Positions 17,356-26,993 are shown, counted from the stretch's first letter. The stretch is DNA of 64,000 nucleotides from Dongia_A sp035695765 (GCA_035695765.1 DASRRI010000074.1:1-64000), one strand, 5' to 3'. The notes: generated from the sequence alone by a model not told the origin. Numbers and translations: made by a program.

Positions 17356-18387
17356 TCACTTATTCGGCAGCAAATCAAAGAACACCAGGACACCCGCCGT
17401 CAGGACAACGAAACCCAGCGAAAACGGCAGGAACACCTTCCAGCCGAGGCGCATGAGCTGGTCGTAGCGATAGCGCGGGAAGGTCGCGCGCACCCATAGG
17501 AAGCAGAAGGCGACGAACCCGATCTTGATGGTGAAACAGATGCCATGCCAGATGATCTGGCCCGCGCTTCCGTCGGCGAACGGCTCGAGCCCGAACGGCG
17601 GCAGCCAGCCGCCGAGGAACAGGATCGAGGTCATCGCACTCATCAGCCAGATGTTGGCGTATTCGCCGAGGAAGAACAGCGCAAAGGTCATCGCCGAATA
17701 TTCCGAGAAATACCCGGCGACCAGTTCCGATTCCGCTTCCGACAGATCGAAGGGCGGGCGATTGGTTTCCGCCAGCGCCGAGATGAAGAAGATTGCGGCC
17801 ATCGGCAACAGCGGGATCACGAACCAGACCGTTTTCTGTGCCCGCACGATGTCGGAAAGGTTCAGCGATCCGACGCACAGCAGGACGGTCACCAGCACAA
17901 ATCCGATGGAGACTTCGTAGCTCACCATCTGCGCCGCCGAGCGCAAAGCGCCAAGGAACGGATATTTCGAGTTGGAAGCCCAGCCGGCCACCACCACGCC
18001 ATAGACGCCGAGCGAGGAGATCGCGAACAGATAGAGGATCCCGACATTGAGGTCGGCGATCACCACGCCGTCGCCGAACGGAATGGCCGCCCACGCGATC
18101 AGACTCAAGGTGAAGGTGATCATGGGCGCGATCAGGAATGGGATGCGGTTTGCACCCGACGGAATGATGGTCTCCTTGAACATCAACTTGAGGCCGTCAG
18201 CGATCGGCTGGAACAGGCCCCACGGCCCCACCACGTTCGGGCCGCGCCGCATCTGCATTGCCGCCATCACCTTGCGCTCCGCATAGGTGAGATAGGCGAC
18301 CGCCAGCAGCAGCGGCAGGATGATCGCAAGGATCTCGATCAGGATGATGACAGTGACGCCGACCGGCGTATCCCAGAAGCTAGCCAT
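17356..18387 (-). CDS. nuoH: NADH-quinone oxidoreductase subunit H
   Basis: Membrane subunit forming part of the quinone chamber; 343 residues with eight helices. Hallmarks are YLTYAERKVMAAMQMRRGPN and AETNRPPFDLSEAESELVAG. I chose the ATG at 18387 (MASFWDTP), which matches the usual NuoH start and overlaps the nuoG stop by 8 bases. A longer reading from 18423 would overlap nuoG by 44 bases and adds residues without family counterparts. Confidence 0.97.
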   Translation of the reverse strand: MASFWDTPVGVTVIILIEILAIILPLLLAVAYLTYAERKVMAAMQMRRGPNVVGPWGLFQPIADGLKLMFKETIIPSGANRIPFLIAPMITFTLSLIAWAAIPFGDGVVIADLNVGILYLFAISSLGVYGVVVAGWASNSKYPFLGALRSAAQMVSYEVSIGFVLVTVLLCVGSLNLSDIVRAQKTVWFVIPLLPMAAIFFISALAETNRPPFDLSEAESELVAGYFSEYSAMTFALFFLGEYANIWLMSAMTSILFLGGWLPPFGLEPFADGSAGQIIWHGICFTIKIGFVAFCFLWVRATFPRYRYDQLMRLGWKVFLPFSLGFVVLTAGVLVFFDLLPNK

Positions 18388-20440
18388 GAGTGCCGGTCCC
18401 CGCCACGGGCGCGACGAAGGCATCGGTGCATTTGGCCATGGTCTCGGATGCGCGGCTGATCGGATCAGTCATGTAGTAATTCGCAATCGGCAGCTGGAAT
18501 GCGCGCGCCGTCACGGCGCCGCTTGTGCCGAAGCTCTCCCACTTTGCCGGTGTGGTGGCGCCCAGCTGTTGCAGGTTCGGCGCCGCCTTGAACAGGGCGC
18601 GCCGCAATTGCTCCAACGTGTCAAACGGCAGGGTGCGGCCCAGCTTCTCCGACAAGGCGCGCAGGATCGCCCAATCTTCCTTGGCTTCACCCGGCGGCTC
18701 TACCGCGGGGCCGGTCATCTGCGCCCTGCCCTCGGAATTCACATAGATGCCCGATTTCTCCGTATAGGCAGAGCCCGGCAGGACCACGTCGGCGCGGTGC
18801 GCGCCGGCATCGCCGTGATGGCCCTGGTAGATCATGAAGGCCTTGCCGAGCCTGGTCATGTCGATCTCGTCGGCGCCCAGCAGATAGACGACCTCGATCT
18901 CGCCCCGGCCCGCCTCTTCCAGGATGCCGGCAACGTCGCGGCCATTGGCCTGCGGCACGAAGCCGATCTCCATCCCGGCGACCCGCCCCGCCGCGGATTG
19001 CAGCACGTTGAATCCGTTCCAATCCTCGCGCACCAGGTTGCAGGCTTCCGCCGCTTTGCGCGCAAGGCCGAGCACCGCCGCACCTTCCGCGCCGCGCAAT
19101 GCACCCTGTCCCAGGATGAGCATCGGCGCCTTGGCATTCTTCAGCTTATCCGCGAACGGATGCGGTCCCGATGCGATCTGCCCCAGCACATCCGCTGTCT
19201 GGCCAAGATGCTGATAGGGATAGGTGAGATCGAGCTTCGGCCCGATCACGCCGACTTTGAGCCCGCCCTTGAGGTAGCGCTTGCGGATGCGGGCGTTCAG
19301 CACAGGCGCTTCCCAGCGCGGATTGCTGCCGACGATCAGGATCGCGTCGGCCTTGTCGATGCCGGCGATGGTGGAATTGAACAGCCACGACGCGCGCGCA
19401 TTCGGATCGAGCGCAGCGCCATCCTGCCGGCAATCGAGATGCGGCGCGCCGAGCGCATTCATCAGGCTTTTCAGCGCGAACATCGATTCCGCGTCGGCGA
19501 GGTCACCTGCGATCGCGGCGATGCGCGAGCCCGGCAGACCGACCACACGCTTCGCGATGGCATCCAGCGCTTCCGGCCAGCTTACCGGCTTCAACTTGCC
19601 GTCGACGCGGACATAGGGCCGGTCCAGCCGCTGGCGCCGCAATCCGTCCACGGCATAGCGCGACTTGTCCGCCAGCCATTCTTCGTTCACGTCGTCATTG
19701 GTGCGCGGCAGGATGCGCAGCACTTCGCGGCCTCGGGAATCGAGCCGGATGGCCGAGCCGACCGCGTCCATCACGTCGATCGATTCCGTCTTCCGCAGCT
19801 CCCACGGGCGCGCGATGAAGGCATAGGGCTTGGACGTCAGCGCGCCGACGGGGCAGAGATCCACTAGGTTACCTGACAGCTCGGAATTGATCGTCTTCTC
19901 GACGTAGGTCGTGACTTCCATATGCTCGCCGCGGCCGGTGGCGCCCAGCACCTCGACGCCCGCGACTTCCGACGCGAAGCGGATGCAGCGCGTGCACTGG
20001 ATGCAGCGCGTCATGATGGTCTTGACGATCGGGCCGAACTCTTTGTCTGGAACCGCGCGCTTCTCTTCCTTGTAGCGCGACGAATGGTGACCGTACGCCA
20101 TCGCCTGGTCCTGCAGGTCGCATTCGCCGCCCTGATCGCAGATCGGGCAATCGAGCGGATGGTTGATCAGCAGGAACTCCATCACGCCCTGGCGCGCCTT
20201 CTTCACCATCGGCGAATCTGTTTTGATCACCATGTTATCGGCGACCGGCATGGCGCAGCTGGCGATCGGCTTCGGCGCCTTCTCCTGCTCCACCAGGCAC
20301 ATGCGGCAATTGCCGGCAACGGACAAGCGCTCGTGATAGCAGAAGCGCGGGATCTCCTTGCCGGCCATCTCGCATGCCTGCAGCACGGTGATGCCGGCCG
20401 GCACTTCGATCTCGATCCCGTCGATGGTCATCTTGGGCAT
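18380..20440 (-). CDS. nuoG: NADH-quinone oxidoreductase subunit G
   Basis: Largest peripheral-arm subunit, 686 residues. The N-terminus carries the binuclear cluster N1b (CYHERLSVAGNCRMC, then a fourth cysteine in ASCAMP), then the His/Cys3 cluster N5 (DCPICDQGGECDLQDQ region) and N4 (RCIQCTRCIRF plus a distal cysteine in LVDLCPVGAL). A molybdopterin-oxidoreductase-like domain without cofactor follows. The start MPKMTIDGIEI at 20440 leaves a 10-base gap to nuoF and matches family starts; an in-frame start 48 bases upstream would overlap nuoF. Confidence 0.97.
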   Translation of the reverse strand: MPKMTIDGIEIEVPAGITVLQACEMAGKEIPRFCYHERLSVAGNCRMCLVEQEKAPKPIASCAMPVADNMVIKTDSPMVKKARQGVMEFLLINHPLDCPICDQGGECDLQDQAMAYGHHSSRYKEEKRAVPDKEFGPIVKTIMTRCIQCTRCIRFASEVAGVEVLGATGRGEHMEVTTYVEKTINSELSGNLVDLCPVGALTSKPYAFIARPWELRKTESIDVMDAVGSAIRLDSRGREVLRILPRTNDDVNEEWLADKSRYAVDGLRRQRLDRPYVRVDGKLKPVSWPEALDAIAKRVVGLPGSRIAAIAGDLADAESMFALKSLMNALGAPHLDCRQDGAALDPNARASWLFNSTIAGIDKADAILIVGSNPRWEAPVLNARIRKRYLKGGLKVGVIGPKLDLTYPYQHLGQTADVLGQIASGPHPFADKLKNAKAPMLILGQGALRGAEGAAVLGLARKAAEACNLVREDWNGFNVLQSAAGRVAGMEIGFVPQANGRDVAGILEEAGRGEIEVVYLLGADEIDMTRLGKAFMIYQGHHGDAGAHRADVVLPGSAYTEKSGIYVNSEGRAQMTGPAVEPPGEAKEDWAILRALSEKLGRTLPFDTLEQLRRALFKAAPNLQQLGATTPAKWESFGTSGAVTARAFQLPIANYYMTDPISRASETMAKCTDAFVAPVAGTGTHG

Positions 20441-20450
20441 GATTTCGCTC

Positions 20451-21749
20451 TTACTCGGCAGCCTTTGTTGCGCCAGTCTGCCGCGCACGATAGTCCCGGA
20501 TGCGGCGCTCGACCTCGGGCCGGAAGTGACGGATCAGGCCCTGGACCGGCCAGGCGGCCGCGTCCCCCAGGGCACAAATGGTGTGGCCTTCGATCTGCTT
20601 GGTCACGTCCAGCAGCAGGTCGATCTCGCTGACCTCCGCCTGGCCGCGCACCATGCGCTGCATCATGCGATACATCCAGCCGGTGCCTTCGCGGCATGGC
20701 GTGCACTGACCGCAGCTCTCATGCATGTAGAAGTGGGACAGGCGCGTGATCGCATCGACGATGTCGGTCGACTTGTCCATCACGATCACCGCCGCCGTGC
20801 CGAGGCCCGATTGCACCGCGCGCAATGAATCGAAATCCATCAGCACGTCATCGCAGATCGCTTTCGGCAGGACCGGCACCGACGCACCGCCTGGAATGAC
20901 CGCCAGCAGATTGTCCCAGCCGCCGCGCACGCCGCCGCAATGGCGCTCGATCAGTTCCTTCAGCGGAATGCCCATCTCTTCTTCGAAGGTGCTGGGCTTG
21001 TTCACGTGGCCGGAGACGCAGAACAGCTTGGTGCCGGTGTTCTTCGGCCGGCCGAGGGCCGCAAACCAGCCCGCGCCGCGGCGCAGAATGGTCGGCGCGA
21101 CCGCGATGGATTCGACATTGTTGACCGTGGTCGGGCAGCCATAGAGCCCGACCGCCGCGGGGAATGGCGGCTTCAGGCGCGGCTGGCCTTTCTTGCCTTC
21201 GAGGCTTTCGAGCAGCGCCGTTTCCTCGCCGCAGATATAGGCGCCAGCGCCGCGATGCAGGTAGATGTCGTGATCGTAGCCGGAGCCGCAGGCGTTCTTG
21301 CCGATCAGCCCCGCATCGTAGGCCTCATCGATCGCGGCCTGCAGGTTCACCGCCTCGTTATAGAACTCGCCACGGATATAGATGTAGGTGGCGATTGTCT
21401 CCATCGCGAAACCTGCGACCAGACAGCCCTCCAGCAGGATATGCGGATCGAACCGCATGATCTCGCGGTCCTTGCAGGTACCGGGTTCCGACTCATCGGC
21501 GTTGACCACCAGATAAGCGGGCCGCCCGTCCGACTGCTTGGGCATGAAGGACCATTTGAGGCCGGTCGGGAATCCCGCCCCGCCGCGTCCGCGCAAGTCC
21601 GACTTCTTGATTTCGTCGATGATGGCATCACGCCCGCGTGCCAGCAGATCCTTGGTGTTGTCCCAGATGCCGCGGCGGCGCGCACCAGCTAGGCGCCAAT
21701 CATCCTGGCCGTAGAGATTGAGAAAGATGCGGTCCTGGTCTTTCAACAT
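20451..21749 (-). CDS. nuoF: NADH-quinone oxidoreductase subunit F
   Basis: NADH-oxidising subunit with FMN and cluster N3; 432 residues. GRGGAGFPTGLKW contributes to FMN binding, NADESEPGTCKDREI to NADH/FMN binding, and ESCGQCTPCREGTGW with a later cysteine in HTICALGDA binds N3. The start (MLKDQDRIF) at 21749 lies 7 bases after nuoE. The frame is open for 61 more codons upstream, but those are in a wrong frame of nuoE. Confidence 0.98.
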   Translation of the reverse strand: MLKDQDRIFLNLYGQDDWRLAGARRRGIWDNTKDLLARGRDAIIDEIKKSDLRGRGGAGFPTGLKWSFMPKQSDGRPAYLVVNADESEPGTCKDREIMRFDPHILLEGCLVAGFAMETIATYIYIRGEFYNEAVNLQAAIDEAYDAGLIGKNACGSGYDHDIYLHRGAGAYICGEETALLESLEGKKGQPRLKPPFPAAVGLYGCPTTVNNVESIAVAPTILRRGAGWFAALGRPKNTGTKLFCVSGHVNKPSTFEEEMGIPLKELIERHCGGVRGGWDNLLAVIPGGASVPVLPKAICDDVLMDFDSLRAVQSGLGTAAVIVMDKSTDIVDAITRLSHFYMHESCGQCTPCREGTGWMYRMMQRMVRGQAEVSEIDLLLDVTKQIEGHTICALGDAAAWPVQGLIRHFRPEVERRIRDYRARQTGATKAAE

Positions 21750-21756
21750 GTTCGGG

Positions 21757-22383
21757 TCACTCAGCCGGCGCGCCGCTCGGGCGGCGAATGTCTTTGAGCG
21801 TGGTCGGGCCGCCATCGGGCGCGGAGCCTTGGCGTCCGGTCTGCGATCCGAAAGGCGGCTTGCGGCCGGCGGCCAGCTCGTCCAGCAGCCATTCCAGCTT
21901 CTTGGGGTCGAGGTCTTCGTAGAAATCGTCATTGACCTGCACCACCGGCGCGTTGACGCAGGCGCCGAGGCATTCCACCTCGACCAGCGAGAACAACCCG
22001 TCCCTGGTGGTCTCGTTAAGGCCGATGTCGAGCTTCTTCCTGCAGGTCTCCGTCATCTGGTCGGCGCCGCGCAGCCAGCACGGCGTCGTGCGGCAGACCT
22101 GCAGGTGATATTTCCCGACCGGCTTGAGATGGAACATGGTGTAGAAGGTCGCGACCTCGTAGACGCGGATCGGCGCCATGCCGAGGATCTCGGCGATATG
22201 GTCCATCGCCGCGCGCGGCACCCAGCCTTCCTGGCGCTGCGCGACATAGAGCAGCGGCAGAACCGCACTCGCCTGCCTGCCAGCCGGATACTTCGCGATG
22301 ATGCGATCCGCTTCAACACGGTTCTCCGGCGTGAAGGCGAAATTCGCCGGCTGTACCACGTCGTGATTGTTGTTGCCGCTCAT
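21757..22383 (-). CDS. nuoE: NADH-quinone oxidoreductase subunit E
   Basis: The 24 kDa thioredoxin-like subunit with binuclear cluster N1a; 208 residues. The four ligands are visible as C97/C102 (CRTTPC) and C138/C142 (CLGAC). The ATG at 22383 overlaps the nuoD stop by 4 bases (ATGA). The last 40 residues form a Pro/Gly-rich tail (FGSQTGRQGSAPDGGP) longer than in enterobacterial NuoE. Confidence 0.97.
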   Translation of the reverse strand: MSGNNNHDVVQPANFAFTPENRVEADRIIAKYPAGRQASAVLPLLYVAQRQEGWVPRAAMDHIAEILGMAPIRVYEVATFYTMFHLKPVGKYHLQVCRTTPCWLRGADQMTETCRKKLDIGLNETTRDGLFSLVEVECLGACVNAPVVQVNDDFYEDLDPKKLEWLLDELAAGRKPPFGSQTGRQGSAPDGGPTTLKDIRRPSGAPAE

Positions 22384-23558
22384 CGATCGATCTCGCCGAA
22401 CACGATATCCATGGACCCGAGGATCGCCACCGAATCCGCCAGCATGTGGCCCTTGGAACAGAATTCCATCGCCTGCAAGTGCGCGAAGCCGGGCGCACGG
22501 ATCTTGCAGCGATAGGGCTTGTTGCTGCCGTCGGAGACGAGATAGACGCCGAACTCGCCCTTCGGCGCTTCGATGGCCGTATAGGTCTCGCCCGGCGGCA
22601 CGTGAAAGCCCTCGGTATAGAGCTTGAAGTGGTGGATCAGCGCTTCCATCGAACGCTTCATTTCGCTGCGCGGCGGCGGCGTGACCTTGCGATCGACCGA
22701 GGTGGCCGGCCCGCCGGGCATGTTTTCGATGCATTGATGGATGATCTTCAGCGACTGGCGCATCTCTTCGACGCGCACCAGATAGCGGTCGTAGCAATCA
22801 CCATTCTTGCCGACCGGGATATCGAAATCCATCTTGTCATAGATGAGGTAGGGCTGCGCCTTGCGCAGATCCCACGGCACGCCGGACGCGCGCAACATCG
22901 GGCCGGTGAAGCCCCAGGCAATCGCATCCTCCGCCGAGACGGTTCCGATATCGACCAGTCGCTGCTTGAAGATCCGGTTCTCGGTCAGCAGTGACTCCAG
23001 ATCGTCGATCTTCGCCGGGAAGCGGCGCGCCCAGGCGCCGACATCGTCGAGCAAACCGGCAGGCACATCCTGGTGCACACCGCCCGGACGGTAATAGGCC
23101 GCGTGCATGCGTGCCCCGCTGGCCCGCTCGTAGAACTCCATCAGCAGCTCGCGTTCCTCGAATGCCCAGAGGAACGGCGTCACCGCCCCCACATCCATCG
23201 CATAGGCCGGGATACTCAGCAGGTGATTGAGGATACGCGTGATCTCGTCGAACAGGACGCGGATATATTGCCCGCGCGGCGGCACCTCGAGGCCCATCAG
23301 CTTCTCGACGGCGAGCACGAAGGCGTGCTCCTGGTTCATCGGCGATACGTAGTCGAGCCGGTCGAAATAGGGAATCGCCTGCAGGTAGGTCTTGTATTCG
23401 ATCAGCTTCTCGGTTCCGCGATGCAGCAGGCCGATATGCGGATCGATCCGGCGCACCACTTCGCCGTCCATCTCCATGACCATGCGCAGCACGCCGTGGG
23501 CGGCGGGATGCTGCGGCCCGAAATTCAAGGTCAGCGGCTTGATCTGGGTTTCGGCCAT
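22380..23558 (-). CDS. nuoD: NADH-quinone oxidoreductase subunit D
   Basis: The 49 kDa subunit, which forms the quinone site with NuoB; 392 residues. It has the conserved NFGPQHPAAHGVLR loop that contacts quinone and HIGLLHRGTEKLIE. It is separate from nuoC, unlike the nuoCD fusion in enterobacteria. The ATG at 23558 follows the nuoC stop by 2 bases. Confidence 0.98.
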   Translation of the reverse strand: MAETQIKPLTLNFGPQHPAAHGVLRMVMEMDGEVVRRIDPHIGLLHRGTEKLIEYKTYLQAIPYFDRLDYVSPMNQEHAFVLAVEKLMGLEVPPRGQYIRVLFDEITRILNHLLSIPAYAMDVGAVTPFLWAFEERELLMEFYERASGARMHAAYYRPGGVHQDVPAGLLDDVGAWARRFPAKIDDLESLLTENRIFKQRLVDIGTVSAEDAIAWGFTGPMLRASGVPWDLRKAQPYLIYDKMDFDIPVGKNGDCYDRYLVRVEEMRQSLKIIHQCIENMPGGPATSVDRKVTPPPRSEMKRSMEALIHHFKLYTEGFHVPPGETYTAIEAPKGEFGVYLVSDGSNKPYRCKIRAPGFAHLQAMEFCSKGHMLADSVAILGSMDIVFGEIDR

Positions 23559-23560
23559 CT

Positions 23561-24166
23561 TCAGGACGCCTTCTCGTCGCCCGGCAGGCGGCGCGGCTGC
23601 AGCATGCCTTCCCACGGGCTTTCGAAATCGAACGTACGGAATTCCTGCCGCAGCTTCACAGGCTCGTAGATGACGCGCTTCTGCGTCATGTCGTACCGCA
23701 TCTCGACGTAGCCGGTGAGCGGGAAGTCCTTGCGGAACGGATGACCCTCGAACCCGTAGTCGGTCAGGATGCGGCGCAGGTCCGAGTTGCCCTCGAAGAA
23801 AATGCCGAACATGTCGTAGGCTTCGCGCTCGAACCAGCCGGCAACCGGCCAAAGCCCCACCATCGACGGCACCGCTTCATCCTCGGTCAACGGCACCTTC
23901 ACGCGGACACGGTAATTGTGCTTGAGGCTCAGCAGATTGTAGACGGTATCGAAACGCTTCTCGCGATCGGGATAGTCAGCGCCACAGATATCGACCAGCA
24001 TCTCGAACCGACAGTTGCTGTCGCTCTTCAGGAACTTCATCACCTTGATGAGATTGCCGGGCGCGCAGGTCAGCGCCAACTCACCAAGTCTCACCTCGAC
24101 ATGGTCAACCGCCGGGCCGAGGGCTGCCGCGATGAAATCGCCGAGTTCGCGATAGACGTTGGTCAT
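23561..24166 (-). CDS. nuoC: NADH-quinone oxidoreductase subunit C
   Basis: The 30 kDa peripheral-arm subunit, 201 residues. Conserved parts are CRFEMLVDICGADYPDR, WFEREAYDMFGIFFEGNSDL and GFEGHPFRKDFPLTGYVE. The ATG at 24166 (MTNVYRELGDF) is 26 bases after nuoB. The open frame further upstream overlaps nuoB in a wrong frame. Confidence 0.97.
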   Translation of the reverse strand: MTNVYRELGDFIAAALGPAVDHVEVRLGELALTCAPGNLIKVMKFLKSDSNCRFEMLVDICGADYPDREKRFDTVYNLLSLKHNYRVRVKVPLTEDEAVPSMVGLWPVAGWFEREAYDMFGIFFEGNSDLRRILTDYGFEGHPFRKDFPLTGYVEMRYDMTQKRVIYEPVKLRQEFRTFDFESPWEGMLQPRRLPGDEKAS

Positions 24167-24192
24167 ATTGATCGGCCCCACCCCAAACCAGC

Positions 24193-24753
24193 CTAGCGCG
24201 CGATGGTCGTGGTGCGGCGGATCTTCTTCTGCAATTGCAGAACGCCGTAGACCAGGGCTTCCGCCGTGGGCGGACAACCGGGCACGTAGATATCCACCGG
24301 AACGATCCGATCGCAGCCGCGCACGACGGAGTAGGAATAGTGATAATAGCCGCCACCATTGGCGCATGAACCCATGGAGATGACCCAGCGCGGCTCCGCC
24401 ATCTGGTCGTAGACCTTGCGCAGGGCCGGCGCCATCTTGTTGCAGAGCGTGCCCGCAACGATCATCACGTCGGACTGGCGCGGCGTGCCGCGCGGCACGA
24501 CACCGAAGCGATCGAGGTCATAGCGCGCCATATAGGCGTGCATCATTTCGACCGCACAGCAGGCGAGGCCGAAGGTCATTGGCCAGAGCGAACCGGTACG
24601 TGCCCAGTTCACCAGCTTGTCGAGCTGCGCGACCACGTATCCGCGGTCACCCAATTCATCAGTCACCGCCTTCAGGACATGGTCCTGGTCCGCGCCCGGG
24701 GGCAGCGGTTGCGGCGCTCGCACGAGGGTTGAATTCACTTGGGCATTCGCCAT
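24193..24753 (-). CDS. nuoB: NADH-quinone oxidoreductase subunit B
   Basis: The PSST subunit holding cluster N2, the electron donor to quinone; 186 residues. The tandem cysteines in FGLACCAVEMM (65-66) and the cysteines of MGSCANGGGYY and VPGCPPTAEAL are the N2 ligands. The ATG at 24753 follows the nuoA double stop (TGATGA) by 4 bases; an in-frame start 45 bases upstream would overlap nuoA. Confidence 0.98.
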   Translation of the reverse strand: MANAQVNSTLVRAPQPLPPGADQDHVLKAVTDELGDRGYVVAQLDKLVNWARTGSLWPMTFGLACCAVEMMHAYMARYDLDRFGVVPRGTPRQSDVMIVAGTLCNKMAPALRKVYDQMAEPRWVISMGSCANGGGYYHYSYSVVRGCDRIVPVDIYVPGCPPTAEALVYGVLQLQKKIRRTTTIAR

Positions 24754-24757
24754 TTCA

Positions 24758-25123
24758 TCACTCCCACTCCAGCGCGCCCTTCTTCCACTCGTACACAAAT
24801 CCGACGGTCAGCACGCCGAGGAAAATCATCATCGACCAGAAGCCGAACATCCCGATCTTGCTAAGCGAAACAGCCCACGGGAACAAGAATGCCACTTCCA
24901 GATCGAAGATAATGAACAGGATCGAGACCAGGTAGAATCGCACGTCGAACTGCCGGCGGGCATCGTCGAACGCCTCGAACCCGCATTCATACGGCGACAA
25001 TTTTTCCGAATCGGGCTTTTGCCGCGCCAGGACCAGCGATGCAATCACCATGATCCCAGACAAGCCGGCAGCCACGACGATGAATATCAGGACCGGCAGA
25101 TATTCGCGTAGAAGCTCGTTCAT
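24758..25123 (-). CDS. nuoA: NADH-quinone oxidoreductase subunit A
   Basis: Small membrane subunit at the junction of the two complex I arms; 121 residues with three helices. The loop SPYECGFEAFDDARRQFDVRF contains the cysteine that marks active/deactive states in mitochondrial complex I. The ATG at 25123 (MNELLREYLPV) matches alphaproteobacterial relatives; an in-frame ATG 54 bases upstream is less likely. It is the first gene of the nuo operon. Confidence 0.96.
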   Translation of the reverse strand: MNELLREYLPVLIFIVVAAGLSGIMVIASLVLARQKPDSEKLSPYECGFEAFDDARRQFDVRFYLVSILFIIFDLEVAFLFPWAVSLSKIGMFGFWSMMIFLGVLTVGFVYEWKKGALEWE

Positions 25124-25236
25124 CCAATCACCCGAGACCGGCCAATCGGCGAACGCCGCCGGCCACCCATATCCCATCCTCGCAGCACTGGCAGAGCCGC
25201 GAATAGGATCCGACTCACCCCCATCAAAGCGCCGCC

Positions 25237-25264
25237 ACTATAATGACCTATGTCGCAGTGCGAA
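25237..25264 (-). promoter_or_regulatory. candidate promoter of the nuo operon
   Basis: On the minus strand TTCGCA, 16 bases, TATAGT gives a fair sigma-70-type promoter in the only sizeable gap between tRNA-Asp and nuoA. It predicts a leader of about 105 bases. No other convincing pair was seen in the gap. Confidence 0.35.
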
Positions 25265-25363
25265 AGCGCAAAAAGCGTCGCAGCAATCGCGAAAATACGT
25301 TTATTTCTCGGCGGTTACGTATGGGTACGCAGAGCCGCGAGAGGGTCTGCGAAAGGCGAGAAA

Positions 25364-25440
<77 letters not shown>

Positions 25441-25522
25441 GCATTGGGCAACACCTTAACGGTGGCGGTGAGATATATGATGCCCCCTGGAGTGTCAACA
25501 ATACTTCCGCGGGTTCAAATCA

Positions 25523-26011
25523 CTATCGAATCATGCGTTCGATGATTGCCGGATCGAGGCCATTCTCAGCAACATGGCGGCGAAACCTCTCGAGCCGCGT
25601 GAACACATCCTCGAACCCGACTTGCTGGCCGCGCTCATCGGTGTAGATGAGCGCGCCGCGGGTCACGAAAAAAGTCGTCATGCCGGTCTTCGGATCGGCC
25701 TCCAAGGTGTGGATCTCGCCTGGCGGCTCATAGACAAAGGTCCCCTCGCCCGCCACCCAGTCATGCTCCAGATAGCGCCAGGAGCCTTTGAGCGTGAACG
25801 CATGCACGGGGCCTGTGTGATAGTGGCACTTGAGCCGCCCGCCCGGCCGGATGCTGAGCAGATTCGCCCACGCGCCGTTGGTGCAATCGAACATCAGTGG
25901 CCGCTGCCGCACGTCGTCGGTCAGCTGGATCCAGTGCGTGTTGTCGCCCTCGGTGTCGATCACCAACTCGCTCATCAGATTGACGGGCGAGAATATGTGC
26001 GGACTTGCCAA
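25523..26011 (-). CDS. cupin-domain protein (dihydroxyacetophenone dioxygenase-like)
   Basis: Small single-domain cupin of about 162 residues. The first cupin motif is KCHYHTGPVHAFTLKGSWRYLE with two histidines and the second is PPGEIHTLEAD with a third, so a metal site is likely. The general look resembles the ChrR-like/2,4'-dihydroxyacetophenone dioxygenase group, but the substrate cannot be read from the sequence. I place the start at TTG 26011 because AGGAGGG lies five bases before it, inside the end of the EamA gene; the ATG at 25975 has no ribosome site. It is co-transcribed with the EamA transporter. Confidence 0.7.
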   Translation of the reverse strand: MASPHIFSPVNLMSELVIDTEGDNTHWIQLTDDVRQRPLMFDCTNGAWANLLSIRPGGRLKCHYHTGPVHAFTLKGSWRYLEHDWVAGEGTFVYEPPGEIHTLEADPKTGMTTFFVTRGALIYTDERGQQVGFEDVFTRLERFRRHVAENGLDPAIIERMIR

Positions 26012-26012
26012 T

Positions 26013-26918
26013 TCAACCCTCCTGCTCAGCAGCGATGCGCTGGCGCCGATTCTCGAACAAGGTCGCACCGATAATCGCAGAGAGGATCAGCCCACCACCG
26101 GCAACCGTGCCGGAGGGTGGCTGCTCGCCATGCACCAGCCAGACCCAGAATGGATTCAATACCACATCGGCCAGGGCAATCAGCATGGCCGGCACCACCG
26201 GCACATGCTTGGCGCCGGCCGCGAACAGGATCAGCGGGAGCGCCAGCTGGACCAGCCCCATCAGCGCCAGCAGGCCTATCTGCCGCAGAGGCAAGGGCGG
26301 GAGGCCGACGAAGATCGTCACAAAAGCGAACACCATCAGCCCGCCCAACGCGATCCCCGGAATCATTTCAAGGTTGCGATAACGCCTGAGCCAGACGGTC
26401 TGGCCGGCGAAACAGAATGCGGTGCCCAGCGAAATGATGGCGGCCGAGAGTCCGGTTGCCAGAGCCGTCATCTCCGCCTGCACCACGATCGCGACGCCGG
26501 CCAGTGCCACAACCGTCGCCGCCATTGAAACCGCAGATGTGCGCTCCCGCATGACGAGCCAGGCGAGAAGTGCCGCGAAGAACGGGCTGGTAGCGCCCAG
26601 CACCGATACGCTGGCCACTGTCCCCATGGTGAGGGCGTATACGTAGAGCGTTGAGCCGACGCCGAAGAAGAGCCCGACCACAAATAAGGCCTGCGGCTGT
26701 TTCGGCCACAGGTGCTGCATCAGATCAGCGCGGTAACGCAGAGCCAGATAGATCAGCAGGCAGATCGAGGTGGCCGGCGCCCGGTAACCGTTCACGCCCC
26801 AGCCGTCCAGCCCTGGGACCCAGCGCACGAACAGGCCGCTGAGGCTCCACCCCAATGTGGCCAGGCAACAACAGGCGATGCCGAGGAGATATTTGCTGGA
26901 CCCCGCCGATATACTCAC
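26013..26918 (-). CDS. EamA-family (DMT) transporter, ten helices
   Basis: Drug/metabolite-transporter-superfamily membrane protein of 301 residues with two EamA repeats of five helices each (the ends of both repeats show the GAxxSPLFAALLAWLVMRE and ALADVVLNPFWVWLVHGEQP patterns). Likely an exporter of a small metabolite; the substrate is unknown. The start is GTG at 26918 with GGGGAG seven bases upstream. It is divergent from hutU and shares the 136-base gap that holds two HutC-type operators, so it may respond to histidine or urocanate, though this is only positional. Confidence 0.85.
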   Translation of the reverse strand: MSISAGSSKYLLGIACCCLATLGWSLSGLFVRWVPGLDGWGVNGYRAPATSICLLIYLALRYRADLMQHLWPKQPQALFVVGLFFGVGSTLYVYALTMGTVASVSVLGATSPFFAALLAWLVMRERTSAVSMAATVVALAGVAIVVQAEMTALATGLSAAIISLGTAFCFAGQTVWLRRYRNLEMIPGIALGGLMVFAFVTIFVGLPPLPLRQIGLLALMGLVQLALPLILFAAGAKHVPVVPAMLIALADVVLNPFWVWLVHGEQPPSGTVAGGGLILSAIIGATLFENRRQRIAAEQEG

Positions 26919-26993
26919 TTCACACTCCCCGAAAGCCTGGACCCTAGTGGAAGGCGGTGATCGCCGCCACCGGCCTCGCGTGACTTATCGACC

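Noticed and set aside
25328..25351. Short hairpin CGCAGA/TCTGCG downstream of tRNA-Asp as its terminator
   Set aside because: Only 6 bp with a 12-base loop and no T-run; read-through into nuoA or processing cannot be decided from it.
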